Positions 9,169 through 17,653 of a DNA stretch of 64,000 nt are shown here, piece after piece. The stretch is from JAXMAR01 sp046350295 (GTDB taxonomy: Bacteria > Planctomycetota > Planctomycetia > Gemmatales > Gemmataceae). The notes under the pieces were generated by a model. The model did no database searches, was not told the origin of the DNA, and was given only the letters and a program-made list of their open reading frames with translations. Position 1 is the first letter of the stretch. Each line of letters begins with the position of its first letter. The position numbers and the translations under genes were made by a program. The stretch lies in NCBI GenBank assembly GCA_046350295.1, contig JAXMAR010000015.1, forward strand, positions 1 through 64,000. The letters run 5' to 3'.

Positions 9169-11568
9169 ATGTGGCGCGAACCGGCGAAACCCAGCATGCG
9201 ACCAGGACGCAATCCCGTGCTTGGGCCCTCCTTGTCTCTCGGGACCAGGGCGGCGCTTCTCCTTTGCGCGGGCCTGCTCGCCGTTGTCTCCGGCTGCACT
9301 CACACCTGCCTGTCGGGACCCTGCGATAATCGGCCCACCACGCTCCCGCCCGCCGTCGAGCGCGATCCGGCGACCGCCATGATCCCCGACGTGCCACTCA
9401 CGGCCGATCCGGCCACCGTCATCGATCCCGAGCGCCCGCCGCGTCCCCTCTCCCTGCAAGAGGCGCTGGCGATGGCCCTGGAAAACGGCGCCATCGGCGG
9501 CCAATCGCTGTCGAACCCGGGTCTGACGGCCGATGATCTCGGCGCCTCGGGGATCAGCGCTGGCAACGTGACGAATAGCGACGCCGTACGGGTCCTCGCC
9601 TTGCAGCCCGCCATCGGCGGCGCCGAAATGGAGCGGACGCTCTCGCGTTTCGACGCGCAATGGATCACTACCCTGAACTGGAACAAGACCGACCAGCCCG
9701 TGCAGGGCCTCCAGTCCCTCAGCAACGGCGACAGCGCCACCTTCGCCACGAGCCTGGCCAAGCCTCTCTCAACCGGCGGTGTCGCCGCCCTCACCTGGTC
9801 CACCACCTACAACTACCTGTCGACGCCCCCGAGCGGCGCCTTCGGCGTCCTCAACCCCTCCTATTCGCCCAAGCTGACCCTCAACATGGAGCAGCCCTTG
9901 CTCCGCGGCTTCGGCACGGACATCAACCAGCTCAACCCGAGCTTCCCGGGCAGCACCTTCTTCCCGCAGGTCAACGCCCGCTCCGGCGCCTCCAGCAGCG
10001 AGGGCATCCTGATCACGCGCCTCCGCTTCGATCAGCGTCGCATCGACTTCGAGCGCGATATCCACCACCTCGCCCTCAACGTCGAAGCCGCCTACTGGCG
10101 TCTCTACGGCTCCTATGTCGATCTCTACGCCGCCGAAGAGGGCCTGCGCGTCTCGAACGTAAGCTACGCGGTCTCCAAGAAGCAGATGGAAGTCGGCAAG
10201 GCGCCGCCCGAGAAGACCGCTCTCTTCCAGGGGCAGTTCGAGCAATTCCGCGCCCAGCGCCTCGCCGCCCTCGGCTCCGTCCTCGACAACGAGCGCACCC
10301 TGCGTGTCCTGCTCGGCCTGCCCCTCGAGGACGGCACGCGCCTCGTCCCGATCGACACACCGACCCTCACGCCGTACCTGCCCAACTGGCAAGCCGCCTT
10401 GCAGGACTGCATGATGCTCCGGCCCGAGCTCCTGCTGATTCGCAAGGAGCTCGACATCCGTCAGAAGAACGTGATCCTCCAGGCCAATCAGCTTCTGCCT
10501 GACCTGCGTTTCGTTTCCAGCTATTCGCTCCTCGGCCTAGGCGATCGCCTCGACGGCGGCAACACCGGTCCCAACGGCCCGGTCTTCAACAACGCCCTGC
10601 GCAGCCTCACCAGCGATCACTTCAACAACTGGTCGCTCGGCCTCAGTCTCAATGTGCCCCTCGGCTTCCGCGCCGAACACGCCCTCCTCCGCGAGGCGCG
10701 GCTCAGCCTGGCCCAGGCGTTCCACGGCCTGAAGGACCAGGAGCGCCAGGCCCAGATCCTCCTCGCCAAGCACTACAACCTGCTCGTGCAGACCAACCGC
10801 ACCGTCGACATGCTTCGCCGCGCCCGCGAGGCCCTCGCCGAGCAGCTCCGCATCCGCATCGCCCTCGTCGAGGTCGGCAAGAACACGCCGGACGAGTTTC
10901 TGGCGTCGGCGACGCAGCAGTTCACGCAGGCGCTGAGCCAGGAGTATCAGTCGATCGTGAACTACAACATCGCCCTGGCCCAGTTCGAATACGCCCGCGG
11001 CACCATCCTCGACCGCGACCGCATCGTCATCGCCGAAGGCCCGGTCCCCTACTGTGCCGAGGTGCGGGCCGTCGAGCATGAGCAGGAGCGGACCCGGGCC
11101 CTGGCCCTGCGCGACCGCGTCCCCCCCATCGTGGATACCGACCATCTGGCCGTGATCCCCGATTGGCACGTGCCGCCGTCCTTGAACAAGCTGATCTACA
11201 GCTCCCCCGGAACGCCGCTCGAGCCGGAAGGCAAGGCCGTTACCCCCCTGGGCGTCAAGGCCGGCGACGCCAGGACGCTGCCGCCGCTGCGGGTCGCTCC
11301 GGCCATCGCGCCGACCGCCACGCTGCCCGCCGCAACGCTGCCCGCCGCAACGCTGCCCGCCGCGACGTTGCCCGCTGTGACGCTCCCCGCGATTGCGCCG
11401 TCTCTCGCCGCGCCGTCGCCGAGCACGAAACTTGAACTTCACGGCGACCCCATCGTCCTGCCCGCACCCGCCAGTCCAGCCGTTGAGCCGGGCCGCCTGC
11501 CGTCCCCCATGCTCGCTCCCCCCACGCCGTATGGCGACGCGCCGAGCCGCCTTGGCCTTCCTGAGTAA
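9169..11568 (+). CDS. TolC-family outer-membrane efflux/secretion lipoprotein
   Basis: The 799-residue product starts with a basic region and a lipoprotein signal (GLLAVVSGC, lipid-modified cysteine at about residue 43). The middle 500 residues have the long alternating helix/strand pattern of outer-membrane factors: RPLSLQEALAMALENG at the entry, long coiled-coil helices (FDQRRIDFERDIHHLALNVE, VGKAPPEKTALFQGQFEQFR) and the closing SQEYQSIVNYNIALAQFEYA near residue 600, all typical of OEP/TolC proteins. The C-terminal 150 residues are an unusual Pro/Ala-rich tail with four ATLPA repeats at about 715-745. TolC proteins form the outer-membrane exit duct of tripartite pumps; no inner-membrane pump or adaptor is encoded nearby. 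Confidence 0.8.
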   Translation: MWREPAKPSMRPGRNPVLGPSLSLGTRAALLLCAGLLAVVSGCTHTCLSGPCDNRPTTLPPAVERDPATAMIPDVPLTADPATVIDPERPPRPLSLQEALAMALENGAIGGQSLSNPGLTADDLGASGISAGNVTNSDAVRVLALQPAIGGAEMERTLSRFDAQWITTLNWNKTDQPVQGLQSLSNGDSATFATSLAKPLSTGGVAALTWSTTYNYLSTPPSGAFGVLNPSYSPKLTLNMEQPLLRGFGTDINQLNPSFPGSTFFPQVNARSGASSSEGILITRLRFDQRRIDFERDIHHLALNVEAAYWRLYGSYVDLYAAEEGLRVSNVSYAVSKKQMEVGKAPPEKTALFQGQFEQFRAQRLAALGSVLDNERTLRVLLGLPLEDGTRLVPIDTPTLTPYLPNWQAALQDCMMLRPELLLIRKELDIRQKNVILQANQLLPDLRFVSSYSLLGLGDRLDGGNTGPNGPVFNNALRSLTSDHFNNWSLGLSLNVPLGFRAEHALLREARLSLAQAFHGLKDQERQAQILLAKHYNLLVQTNRTVDMLRRAREALAEQLRIRIALVEVGKNTPDEFLASATQQFTQALSQEYQSIVNYNIALAQFEYARGTILDRDRIVIAEGPVPYCAEVRAVEHEQERTRALALRDRVPPIVDTDHLAVIPDWHVPPSLNKLIYSSPGTPLEPEGKAVTPLGVKAGDARTLPPLRVAPAIAPTATLPAATLPAATLPAATLPAVTLPAIAPSLAAPSPSTKLELHGDPIVLPAPASPAVEPGRLPSPMLAPPTPYGDAPSRLGLPE

Positions 11569-11666
11569 TGCCACGCGGCAGACGGTTCCCTTTCGTCGAC
11601 GTTTGGAGATAATGGTGCATATGAGCGATCCCGCAAGCGGCCGCTCCCAACCGTCTCCAATCAGCC

Positions 11667-12593
11667 ATGAAATCACAGTACGGCGCCGTTTTGCCATCCA
11701 CAAAGGGACGACACGTGCGAGGGAACGTCCCCTTTCGCCTTGGCGCCCTCGCCGCTTTGGTCCTCGCTGTCGCCGCCTCCCCCGTCCTCGCCCAGCCGCG
11801 CCTCCTCGCCGAGTTCCCCGATTTCATCCAGCACCTCTCCTGGTCCCCCGACGGCAAACGCTTCCTCTTCACCCGCATCCACAAGGGCAAGATGGGCCTC
11901 TGGACCATGAACGCCGACGGCTCCGGCGCCCAGCCCATCCTCGCCAAGTGGCCCACCCCCCATTTCGACGGCTCCTGGGCCCCCGACAGCCAGCGCCTCG
12001 TCTTCGTCTACGACATCCTTCAGGGCACCGACGGCAAGCTGCAAATCGACGTCATCAACGCCGACGGCAGCGGCCAGAAAAACCTCCTCCCCCACAAAGC
12101 CTTCGACGAGGCCCCACGCTGGTCCCCCGACGGCAAATCCATCGCCTTCGCCAGTACGCGGGACAAGAACCAGGACATCTGGGTGATGACCGCCGAGGGC
12201 AAAGACCTGCGCCGTCTCACCAGCGACACCGCCGCCGACAACAGCCCCGCCTGGTCCCCCGACTCCAAGAGAATCGCCTTCACCAGCGGCCGCTCCGGCG
12301 CCTTCGACATCTGGGTCATGAACGCCGACGGCTCCGACCAGAAACGCCTCACCACGGATCCCCACATGGACTACTGGCCCGCCTGGTCCCCCGACGGCAA
12401 GAGAATCGCCTTCACCTCCAACCGTGACGGCAACTACGAGATCTACGTCATGAACGCCGACGGCAGCGCCCAGACCAACGTCAGCAAACACCCCGCCACC
12501 GACAACTTCGCCACCTGGTCCCCCGACGGCCGCCTCGCCTTCATCTCCAACCGCAGCGGCAAATACGGCGTCTATGTCCTCGATATGAAGTAA
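11667..12593 (+). CDS. TolB-like PD40 beta-propeller protein, exported
   Basis: The 308-residue protein has an N-terminal signal peptide (hydrophobic core LAALVLAVAASPVLA) followed by at least five PD40/WD40-like blades, each marked by WSPDGKR or WSPDSKR and a following DIWVMNADGS-type strand (blades near residues 58, 100, 150, 195, 238 and 282). This is the beta-propeller seen in TolB and in many secreted planctomycete proteins. There is no N-terminal TolB domain and no pal/tolA neighbour, so it should not be called TolB itself. It follows the TolC-like gene by 98 bp on the same strand and may share its transcript. Confidence 0.75.
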   Translation: MKSQYGAVLPSTKGRHVRGNVPFRLGALAALVLAVAASPVLAQPRLLAEFPDFIQHLSWSPDGKRFLFTRIHKGKMGLWTMNADGSGAQPILAKWPTPHFDGSWAPDSQRLVFVYDILQGTDGKLQIDVINADGSGQKNLLPHKAFDEAPRWSPDGKSIAFASTRDKNQDIWVMTAEGKDLRRLTSDTAADNSPAWSPDSKRIAFTSGRSGAFDIWVMNADGSDQKRLTTDPHMDYWPAWSPDGKRIAFTSNRDGNYEIYVMNADGSAQTNVSKHPATDNFATWSPDGRLAFISNRSGKYGVYVLDMK

Positions 12594-12651
12594 CTTCGAC
12601 TCCTCTTCCCGATCCAATCCCAACCGTAATCCTAATCGCAATCTTTTGCAA

Positions 12652-12723
12652 CCCGCAGGCGAGTCCAAGCCCGCAGGCGAGTCCAAGCCCGCAGGCGAGT
12701 CCAAGCCCGCAGGCGAGTCTTCG
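12652..12723. repeat. Four-copy 18-bp tandem repeat
   Basis: The unit CCCGCAGGCGAGTCCAAG occurs at 12652-12669, 12670-12687 and 12688-12705, with a fourth copy at 12706-12723 diverging at its end. It is followed by GCCTGCGGGG, complementary to the start of the unit, so the last copy can fold back. It lies in the 326-bp gap between two genes, which otherwise shows only a short TAATCC/TAATCG run near 12626-12645. Confidence 0.8.
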
Positions 12724-12919
12724 AGCCTGCGGGGTGAAGGCGTCCCCTTGGCTGACCGATAGGTCCGTGTCGCCACCGCATTTTTTTTTCGACACGCCGC
12801 GCATCCGCCGCAGCAGCCGAATAGTCATTGACATCCTCGCCCGAAGCGAGTCGAATTCCCCTGTCGGCTCACCGGCCCAGGGCTACGCTGACCCGCGCCG
12901 GTGGCCAGAGGAGCCACGC

Positions 12920-13249
12920 ATGACCGACCAAGAAAACGCCCCTCCGACGCCGGAACGCCCGTCCTTCTTCGGCCTCCCTCCCACCTTGCGCTACATGTCC
13001 CGCGCCCTGTTCTGGGGTGGCGTCCTGTTTGGCGCCGGGTTCGGGGTTCTGCTAACCGCAGTCCTGGTAGCCATGGAAGTGATCAAGCCGGAGCGAACCC
13101 ACTGGGACCACTGGGTCAGCGTGATGGTGCTCGCCTTCGTCCTGGTCGGCCAGGCCATCGCGCAAAAGGCGGTCCGCCCGCGCCAGCAGCCGCACCAAGA
13201 ACAGGCGTCATCCAAGAAAAATGAGGCCGAAGCCGAGGCGCAGAAGTAA
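12920..13249 (+). CDS. Small two-helix membrane protein
   Basis: The start at 12920 is chosen over upstream in-frame codons because GAGGAG lies six bases before it. The 109-residue product has two membrane spans (about residues 30-52, FWGGVLFGAGFGVLLTAVLV, and 62-82, VSVMVLAFVLVGQAIA) and a charged Gln/Lys/Glu-rich tail. Function unknown; there is no recognisable domain. Confidence 0.6.
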   Translation: MTDQENAPPTPERPSFFGLPPTLRYMSRALFWGGVLFGAGFGVLLTAVLVAMEVIKPERTHWDHWVSVMVLAFVLVGQAIAQKAVRPRQQPHQEQASSKKNEAEAEAQK

Positions 13250-13312
13250 CGATGAATGTGAAGCCGCCAGCTGCCTGATGACGAGGGCGGACAAAGGCGC
13301 CTGGCTGAAGAG

Positions 13313-14083
13313 TCACTGAAAATACTCCACCGCATTGCGGAACAGCCGTAGCCCGTCCCCTTCCGCCGCCAGGCCGCGTCGCGTCCATTGCGGATGCTGC
13401 GTCGGCTGCACATGACGCTCGGGGTGCGGCATCAGGCCCAAGACCCGGCCGGTCGCGTCGCAGATGCCGGCCACGTCCCCCTGGGAGCCGTTCGGGTTGA
13501 TGGGGAAGCCGCCGGGGCTGCCCGCCTCGTCCACGTAGCGCAGCACGATCTGCCCGGCCTGTTCCAACCCTTTGAGGATCCACTCGCGGCGGACGCGGAA
13601 GTTCCCCTCGCCGTGCGCCACCGGCAGATGGAGCATGTCGCAGTCCTTCAGGAAGACGCATTTGCCGGGCGTCGCCTTGAGATGAATCCAGCGGTCCTGG
13701 AAGCTGCCGCACTGGTTGTGGGCCAGCGTGGCGAGCGGGCCGTCCTCGTCCGGCGGTACCAACAGCCCCGCTTTGAGGATGGTCTGGAAGCCATTGCAGA
13801 TGCCGAGGATCAGTTTCTCCCGCGCACGAAAGGCGCGCAGCGCATCGGCGAGGAAGACGCTGAGCTGATTGCCCAGGATCTTCCCCGCGGCAACGTCGTC
13901 GCCATAGGTGAAGCCGCCGGGGACGACGAGGACCTGGTACTGCTGCAGGAGCTTGGGGTCCTCGCGCAAGCGGTTGATGTGCAGACGCTCGGGCAGGCCG
14001 CCGGCCTGGGCGAAGGCGAACTCGGTCTCGCCGTCGCAGTTCGCGCCGGGGGCACGCAGGACGAGAATACGCGGCTTGGCCAT
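13313..14083 (-). CDS. purQ: Phosphoribosylformylglycinamidine synthase subunit PurQ (glutaminase)
   Basis: PurQ releases ammonia from glutamine and passes it to PurL for step four of purine synthesis. The 256-residue protein begins with the class I glutamine amidotransferase strand ILVLRAPGANCDGETEFAF, has the oxyanion motif VVPGGFTYGDD at about residues 53-63, the nucleophile in GICNGFQ (Cys96), and the His-x-Glu dyad in MPHPERH (His220, Glu222). Length and motif order fit PurQ and exclude the larger fused PurL type. No purS or purL is adjacent. It is divergent from the CBS gene across 165 bp. Confidence 0.93.
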   Translation of the reverse strand: MAKPRILVLRAPGANCDGETEFAFAQAGGLPERLHINRLREDPKLLQQYQVLVVPGGFTYGDDVAAGKILGNQLSVFLADALRAFRAREKLILGICNGFQTILKAGLLVPPDEDGPLATLAHNQCGSFQDRWIHLKATPGKCVFLKDCDMLHLPVAHGEGNFRVRREWILKGLEQAGQIVLRYVDEAGSPGGFPINPNGSQGDVAGICDATGRVLGLMPHPERHVQPTQHPQWTRRGLAAEGDGLRLFRNAVEYFQ

Positions 14084-14248
14084 GGGTTCGCGCCGTAGGC
14101 TAGGAAGAAAAGTCCTCCCTGTTCATGATATGGAGCGGACAAGCCGGCCGACCGGGTCGCGGCAAGCGCAAGCCTTCCCGTCAAAAAAACGTAAGATGAC
14201 GGTGTTGGCCTTCGCCCCGTGCCGTTGTCCGCAGAAAGGGGAACTCCG

Positions 14249-14749
14249 ATGTCCGCGACCAAGCCGGCGCAGCTCAAGCTGGTGGCCCAGACCGCGGCCG
14301 AATTGATGGCGCCCAATCCGATCTCGATCCGGGCCGACGCCAATGTCCGCGAAGCGCTCGCCCTGCTCACGGACAAGGGCTTCAGCGCCGCGCCCGTCAT
14401 CAACGAGGCGGGGCATCCGGTCGGCGTCCTCAGCCGCAGCGACATCCTGCAGCACGACCGCGAACGACCGGATTACCTTCCCCCCAGCCCCGCCTATTTC
14501 TACGAGCAAGATTTGCGCACGAAGAAGGGAACGCCCGTCGAGGGCTTCCAGGTCGAGAACGTCGACCCGACCGACGTGAGCGAGATCATGACCCCCGCCA
14601 TCTTCACCGTCCGCCCCGGCGATCCCGCCGGCAAGGTCGTCAAGGAGATGGTCTCGTTGCACGTCCATCGCCTGTTCGTCGTCGACGACGCCGGCGTCCT
14701 GGTCGGTGTCATCACCTCGATGGACGTGCTCAAGCATCTCCAGCCGTGA
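14249..14749 (+). CDS. CBS-domain pair protein
   Basis: A 166-residue protein made of two CBS motifs: the first around residues 15-62 (ELMAPNPISIRADANVREAL, VGVLSRSDIL), the second around 110-160 (IMTPAIFTVRPGDPAGKVVK, HRLFVVDDAGVLVGVITSMD). CBS pairs bind adenosyl nucleotides and sense energy or S-adenosylmethionine levels. ATG at 14249 follows AAAGGGGA. The stop is 12 bases from the phosphatidylserine decarboxylase start, so the two genes are probably cotranscribed. Confidence 0.82.
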   Translation: MSATKPAQLKLVAQTAAELMAPNPISIRADANVREALALLTDKGFSAAPVINEAGHPVGVLSRSDILQHDRERPDYLPPSPAYFYEQDLRTKKGTPVEGFQVENVDPTDVSEIMTPAIFTVRPGDPAGKVVKEMVSLHVHRLFVVDDAGVLVGVITSMDVLKHLQP

Positions 14750-14761
14750 CGGGCCAAGCAG

Positions 14762-15760
14762 ATGTCGCTTTCCTATCCCACGGAGCCCAAGATTCCCGAG
14801 CGCGTCCAACCCGGCGGCGGCTGGGGCATGCGCGTCGAAGAGTGCTGGGGCGCCTTGCGCCGCACGCTGTTGCGTCTCTTTCGCCCCGGCTACGTCCGCC
14901 GCATGAAGGAGCGTCGCCTGGGCGCCTGCGCACGCTTCGACGCCCATGTCATCGACTATCGCGACCTCAAGTACACCCGGCCCGCTTGCGGCATCGACTT
15001 CCCGGTCCGCCCGCACTGGGGCAAGCCGTGTTGCGGCTTCGCTCGCTACGGAATCTGCGAACTGACCGTCTTCTCCCTCCTGTTTCTGCTTCTGGGCGGC
15101 GCGTTGACCACGCTGGCTCTGCTCGTCCACCCGATCTTCTGGCTCGGCTTCATCCCCCTCGCCCCGGTCTGGTTCGAGATCGTCTGGTTCTTCCGCGACC
15201 CGGAGCGTTCCATCCCGCCTGATGCCGACGCGATCCTAAGCCCGGCGGACGGCACGATCACGAATGTCGAGGAGGTGGAGGAGATCGAGTTTTCGGGCAA
15301 GATGCTGCGCGTCAGCATCTTCCTGTCGATCTTCAACGTGCATGTCAACCGCATGCCCTGGCCCGGCCGGATCACGCAGGTCCGCTACTTCCCCGGCGGC
15401 TTCCTCGACGCCCGCGACCCCAACAGCGCCCTCCGCAATGAGCAGCTCTGGATTGACGCCGAGGCCGACGGGGGAGTGCGGATGCGCATCAAGCAAATCA
15501 GCGGCAAGCTGGCGCGGCGCATCGTCTGCTGGCTCAAGCCGGGAGACGCCCCCGCCAAGGGAGAGCGCATCGGCATGATCAAGCTCGGCTCGCGCACTGA
15601 TCTCTTGCTGCCGGCCGAATTGGTCGCGCAGATCTGCGTCAAGCCGGGGGACAAGGTGCGCGGCGGCAAGACGATTCTGCTGCGGATGGCCCAGGAGGCG
15701 AAGACCGCCGAAAGCATCCCGGCCGCCGTCGCGCCGGACGCAATGCCATCCTTGAAATAA
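14762..15760 (+). CDS. psd: Phosphatidylserine decarboxylase proenzyme
   Basis: The enzyme makes phosphatidylethanolamine from phosphatidylserine at the membrane and matures by self-cleavage to a pyruvoyl enzyme. Evidence: two adjacent membrane spans at about residues 100-140, FRDPERSIPPDADAILSPAD with the ADG-type motif following (DGTITNVEEV), the substrate motif FNVHVNRMPWPG, and the Gly-Ser cleavage site in KLGSRTDLLLP near residue 280, the short-form variant of LGST. At 332 residues it is about 100 longer than the usual short form because of an N-terminal region containing several Cys and Arg residues (residues 1-95). Phosphatidylethanolamine breakdown would supply ethanolamine, the substrate of the eut locus further along. 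Confidence 0.87.
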   Translation: MSLSYPTEPKIPERVQPGGGWGMRVEECWGALRRTLLRLFRPGYVRRMKERRLGACARFDAHVIDYRDLKYTRPACGIDFPVRPHWGKPCCGFARYGICELTVFSLLFLLLGGALTTLALLVHPIFWLGFIPLAPVWFEIVWFFRDPERSIPPDADAILSPADGTITNVEEVEEIEFSGKMLRVSIFLSIFNVHVNRMPWPGRITQVRYFPGGFLDARDPNSALRNEQLWIDAEADGGVRMRIKQISGKLARRIVCWLKPGDAPAKGERIGMIKLGSRTDLLLPAELVAQICVKPGDKVRGGKTILLRMAQEAKTAESIPAAVAPDAMPSLK

Positions 15761-15780
15761 CAATGACGACGGTAGATTTC

Positions 15781-15864
15781 GCCGCGGATCAACACAGATG
15801 AACGCGGATCCGACGAAAGCGTTTTCTCTTCGCTGATCCGTGTTCATCCGTGGCGATCCGCGGC
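15781..15864. repeat. Imperfect palindrome of the CGGATGAACACGGATC type
   Basis: Outer arms GCCGCGGATC (15781-15790) and GATCCGCGGC (15855-15864) pair perfectly; the inner 20 bases of each arm pair with about five mismatches. It lies between convergent genes and shares the words CGGATGA/ACACGGAT with the palindrome at 23124-23192. It may serve as a transcription end for psd. Confidence 0.65.
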
Positions 15865-15875
15865 CGACTTTTCCC

Positions 15876-16868
15876 TCAAGCGAGCGGCAAAGGCACGCTT
15901 CGCGGTCGGACAGGCAGTGAGGCCGCTGCGAGCCGCTTGCCTTGCCAGGAATCACGTCGCTCCAGTTCCGCCTCGATGTCCCTGAGCAACCCCTGCTTGT
16001 CGCGGCACCATTCGGGCGCCACCAGGTAATCCGGCGGCGCGTCCCCCGTGAGTCGTTGAATGACCATCCGCGGCGGCAAACGTTCCAGGAAATCGCAGAC
16101 AAGTTCGACATACTCCTCGCGGTCGAGCATGCGGACGGTCCCCCGCAGGTACATCTCTTCCAGCGGCGTATCGTGGACGACGTGCAGGTTGTGAATCTTC
16201 ACCGCGTGGACCGGCAAAGCCGCGATCAGGTCCGCGGTCCCAAGCATGTCTTCGCTGCTCTCCCCCGGCAGACCCAGGATGACGTGGACGCATAACTCGA
16301 ACGAGCGGCGCCGGCAGCGCTCGACGGCGTCGAGAAAAGCGTCAACGTGATGCCCGCGGTTCATCCAGTCCAGCGAGCGGTCGTGCATCGTCTGCAGGCC
16401 CAGCTCCAGGCAGACGTACATCCGCTGGGCGTATTCCTCGACCAGATCGAGCGTTTCCTCCGGCACACAGTCGGGCCGGGTGCCGATGGCGAGGCCGACG
16501 ACCCGCGGATGCTCGAGCGCCTCGTCGTAGAGGCGGCGCAGCTTCTCGACCGGGGCATACGTATTCGTGGCGGCCTGGAAATAAGCGAGAAAGCGCTCGG
16601 CCTCAAAACGCTCCTGCAAGATGGCGATGCCGCGCTCGACCTGCTGCCGGATCGTTTGCCGGGGCAGGCGACGGTTGGGACTGAAGCTGCGGTTGTCGCA
16701 GTAAACGCAGCCCCCCTTGGCGACCGAGCCATCCACGTTGGGACAGGTGAAGCCGGCGTCGACCGTGACGCGGTAGACTCGGCCGCCGAAACGCTCCTTC
16801 AGGAAGCGGCTGAACGGACGGTAGCGGCGTTGGCCGAACAGGGGCACGAGGGCTGGGTCGACCGGCAT
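15876..16868 (-). CDS. Radical SAM protein, YhcC/TIGR01212 type
   Basis: The ATG at 16866-16868 lies 11 bases after the birA stop with GGAG before it. The 330-residue product opens FGQRRYRPFSRFLKERFGGR and has the radical-SAM cluster cysteines in FTCPNVDGSVAKGGCVYC (residues about 38-55), a longer spacing between the first and second Cys than the classic CxxxCxxC, as in the YhcC family. Later motifs are YFQAATNTYAPVEKLRRLY, LAIGTRPDCVPEE, CLELGLQTMHDRSL and HVILGLPGES. Its substrate is unknown for this family. It is the third gene of an apparent Uma2-birA-yhcC unit. Confidence 0.83.
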   Translation of the reverse strand: MPVDPALVPLFGQRRYRPFSRFLKERFGGRVYRVTVDAGFTCPNVDGSVAKGGCVYCDNRSFSPNRRLPRQTIRQQVERGIAILQERFEAERFLAYFQAATNTYAPVEKLRRLYDEALEHPRVVGLAIGTRPDCVPEETLDLVEEYAQRMYVCLELGLQTMHDRSLDWMNRGHHVDAFLDAVERCRRRSFELCVHVILGLPGESSEDMLGTADLIAALPVHAVKIHNLHVVHDTPLEEMYLRGTVRMLDREEYVELVCDFLERLPPRMVIQRLTGDAPPDYLVAPEWCRDKQGLLRDIEAELERRDSWQGKRLAAASLPVRPRSVPLPLA

Positions 16869-16879
16869 GGCTGCTCTTG

Positions 16880-17653
16880 TCACTCCGCGCGCAGTTGTTG
16901 AATCGCTTCCGGTTGCACGGCGACGTCCCCATCGTCCGTTCGCAAGAGGACGTTCTCGAAGCCAAGCTCGAGGAGGCGCCCGCGCAGCCTCCGCTGGCCC
17001 GCCTCGGCCACCACGGTCTTGCCGAGCAAACCGAGGCCCCGGCTCCACGCGGATTCCAGCGCGGCCAGTCCGTCGCGTTCGAGCCGGGCATACTCAGCGT
17101 CCAGCGTTCCGATCAGGTCGCGCGCCGCCTTTTCCCAGGAGAGCTTCAAGCCCGTCTGCGAGAAGAGGGACGCGCCGAGCGGCAGGCTCGCCGCCGCGAA
17201 GAACGCCTCCGGCTGCCCCACGTTCAGACCAATGCCCGCGACCGTCGCCCCCGGCCCGGTCCCCTGCCGCCGCTGCTCGATCAGGATACCACAGATCTTC
17301 TTCTCCTTGAGATACACATCGTTGGGCCACTTGATGCGCGTCTCCTCTCCTGTCGCATCGAGGACGAACCGACAGACGGCGACCGCGGCCCAGGCGGTGA
17401 GGACCGCCGGACGCTGCAAGTCCGGCGGGGGGAACAACAAGACGGAGAGAAGCACGCTGCTATCCGGCGGCGCCAACCAGATGCGGCCGTGCTGGCCGCG
17501 CCCGGCCGTCTGATGCCGCGCAAGGATGACGAGGCCGTCGGCCGCCGGATCGTGCGCGAGCGTCAACGCATGCGTGTTGGTGCTATCGAGCGCCTCGTGG
17601 ACGTGAACGGTTCGGCCGAGACGGCGCGTCGGCAGGGACCAGGTTTCCATCAT
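16880..17653 (-). CDS. birA: Biotin--[acetyl-CoA-carboxylase] ligase
   Basis: BirA activates biotin with ATP and attaches it to the carrier domain of biotin enzymes. The 257-residue protein lacks the N-terminal repressor helix-turn-helix, so it is a ligase only. Visible motifs are LDSTNTHAL, the biotinyl-AMP loop TAGRGQHGRIW (residues about 48-58), RIKWPNDVYLKEKKICGILIE with the catalytic Lys in KWPND, and VAGIGLNVGQ. A small C-terminal beta domain closes with LRTDDGDVAVQPEAI. The start overlaps the stop of the Uma2 gene (ATGATGA), indicating translational coupling. Confidence 0.9.
   Translation of the reverse strand: MMETWSLPTRRLGRTVHVHEALDSTNTHALTLAHDPAADGLVILARHQTAGRGQHGRIWLAPPDSSVLLSVLLFPPPDLQRPAVLTAWAAVAVCRFVLDATGEETRIKWPNDVYLKEKKICGILIEQRRQGTGPGATVAGIGLNVGQPEAFFAAASLPLGASLFSQTGLKLSWEKAARDLIGTLDAEYARLERDGLAALESAWSRGLGLLGKTVVAEAGQRRLRGRLLELGFENVLLRTDDGDVAVQPEAIQQLRAE

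Noticed and set aside
12652..12723. Possible CRISPR array
   Set aside because: Copies abut with no spacers and the unit is only 18 bp; no cas gene is present.
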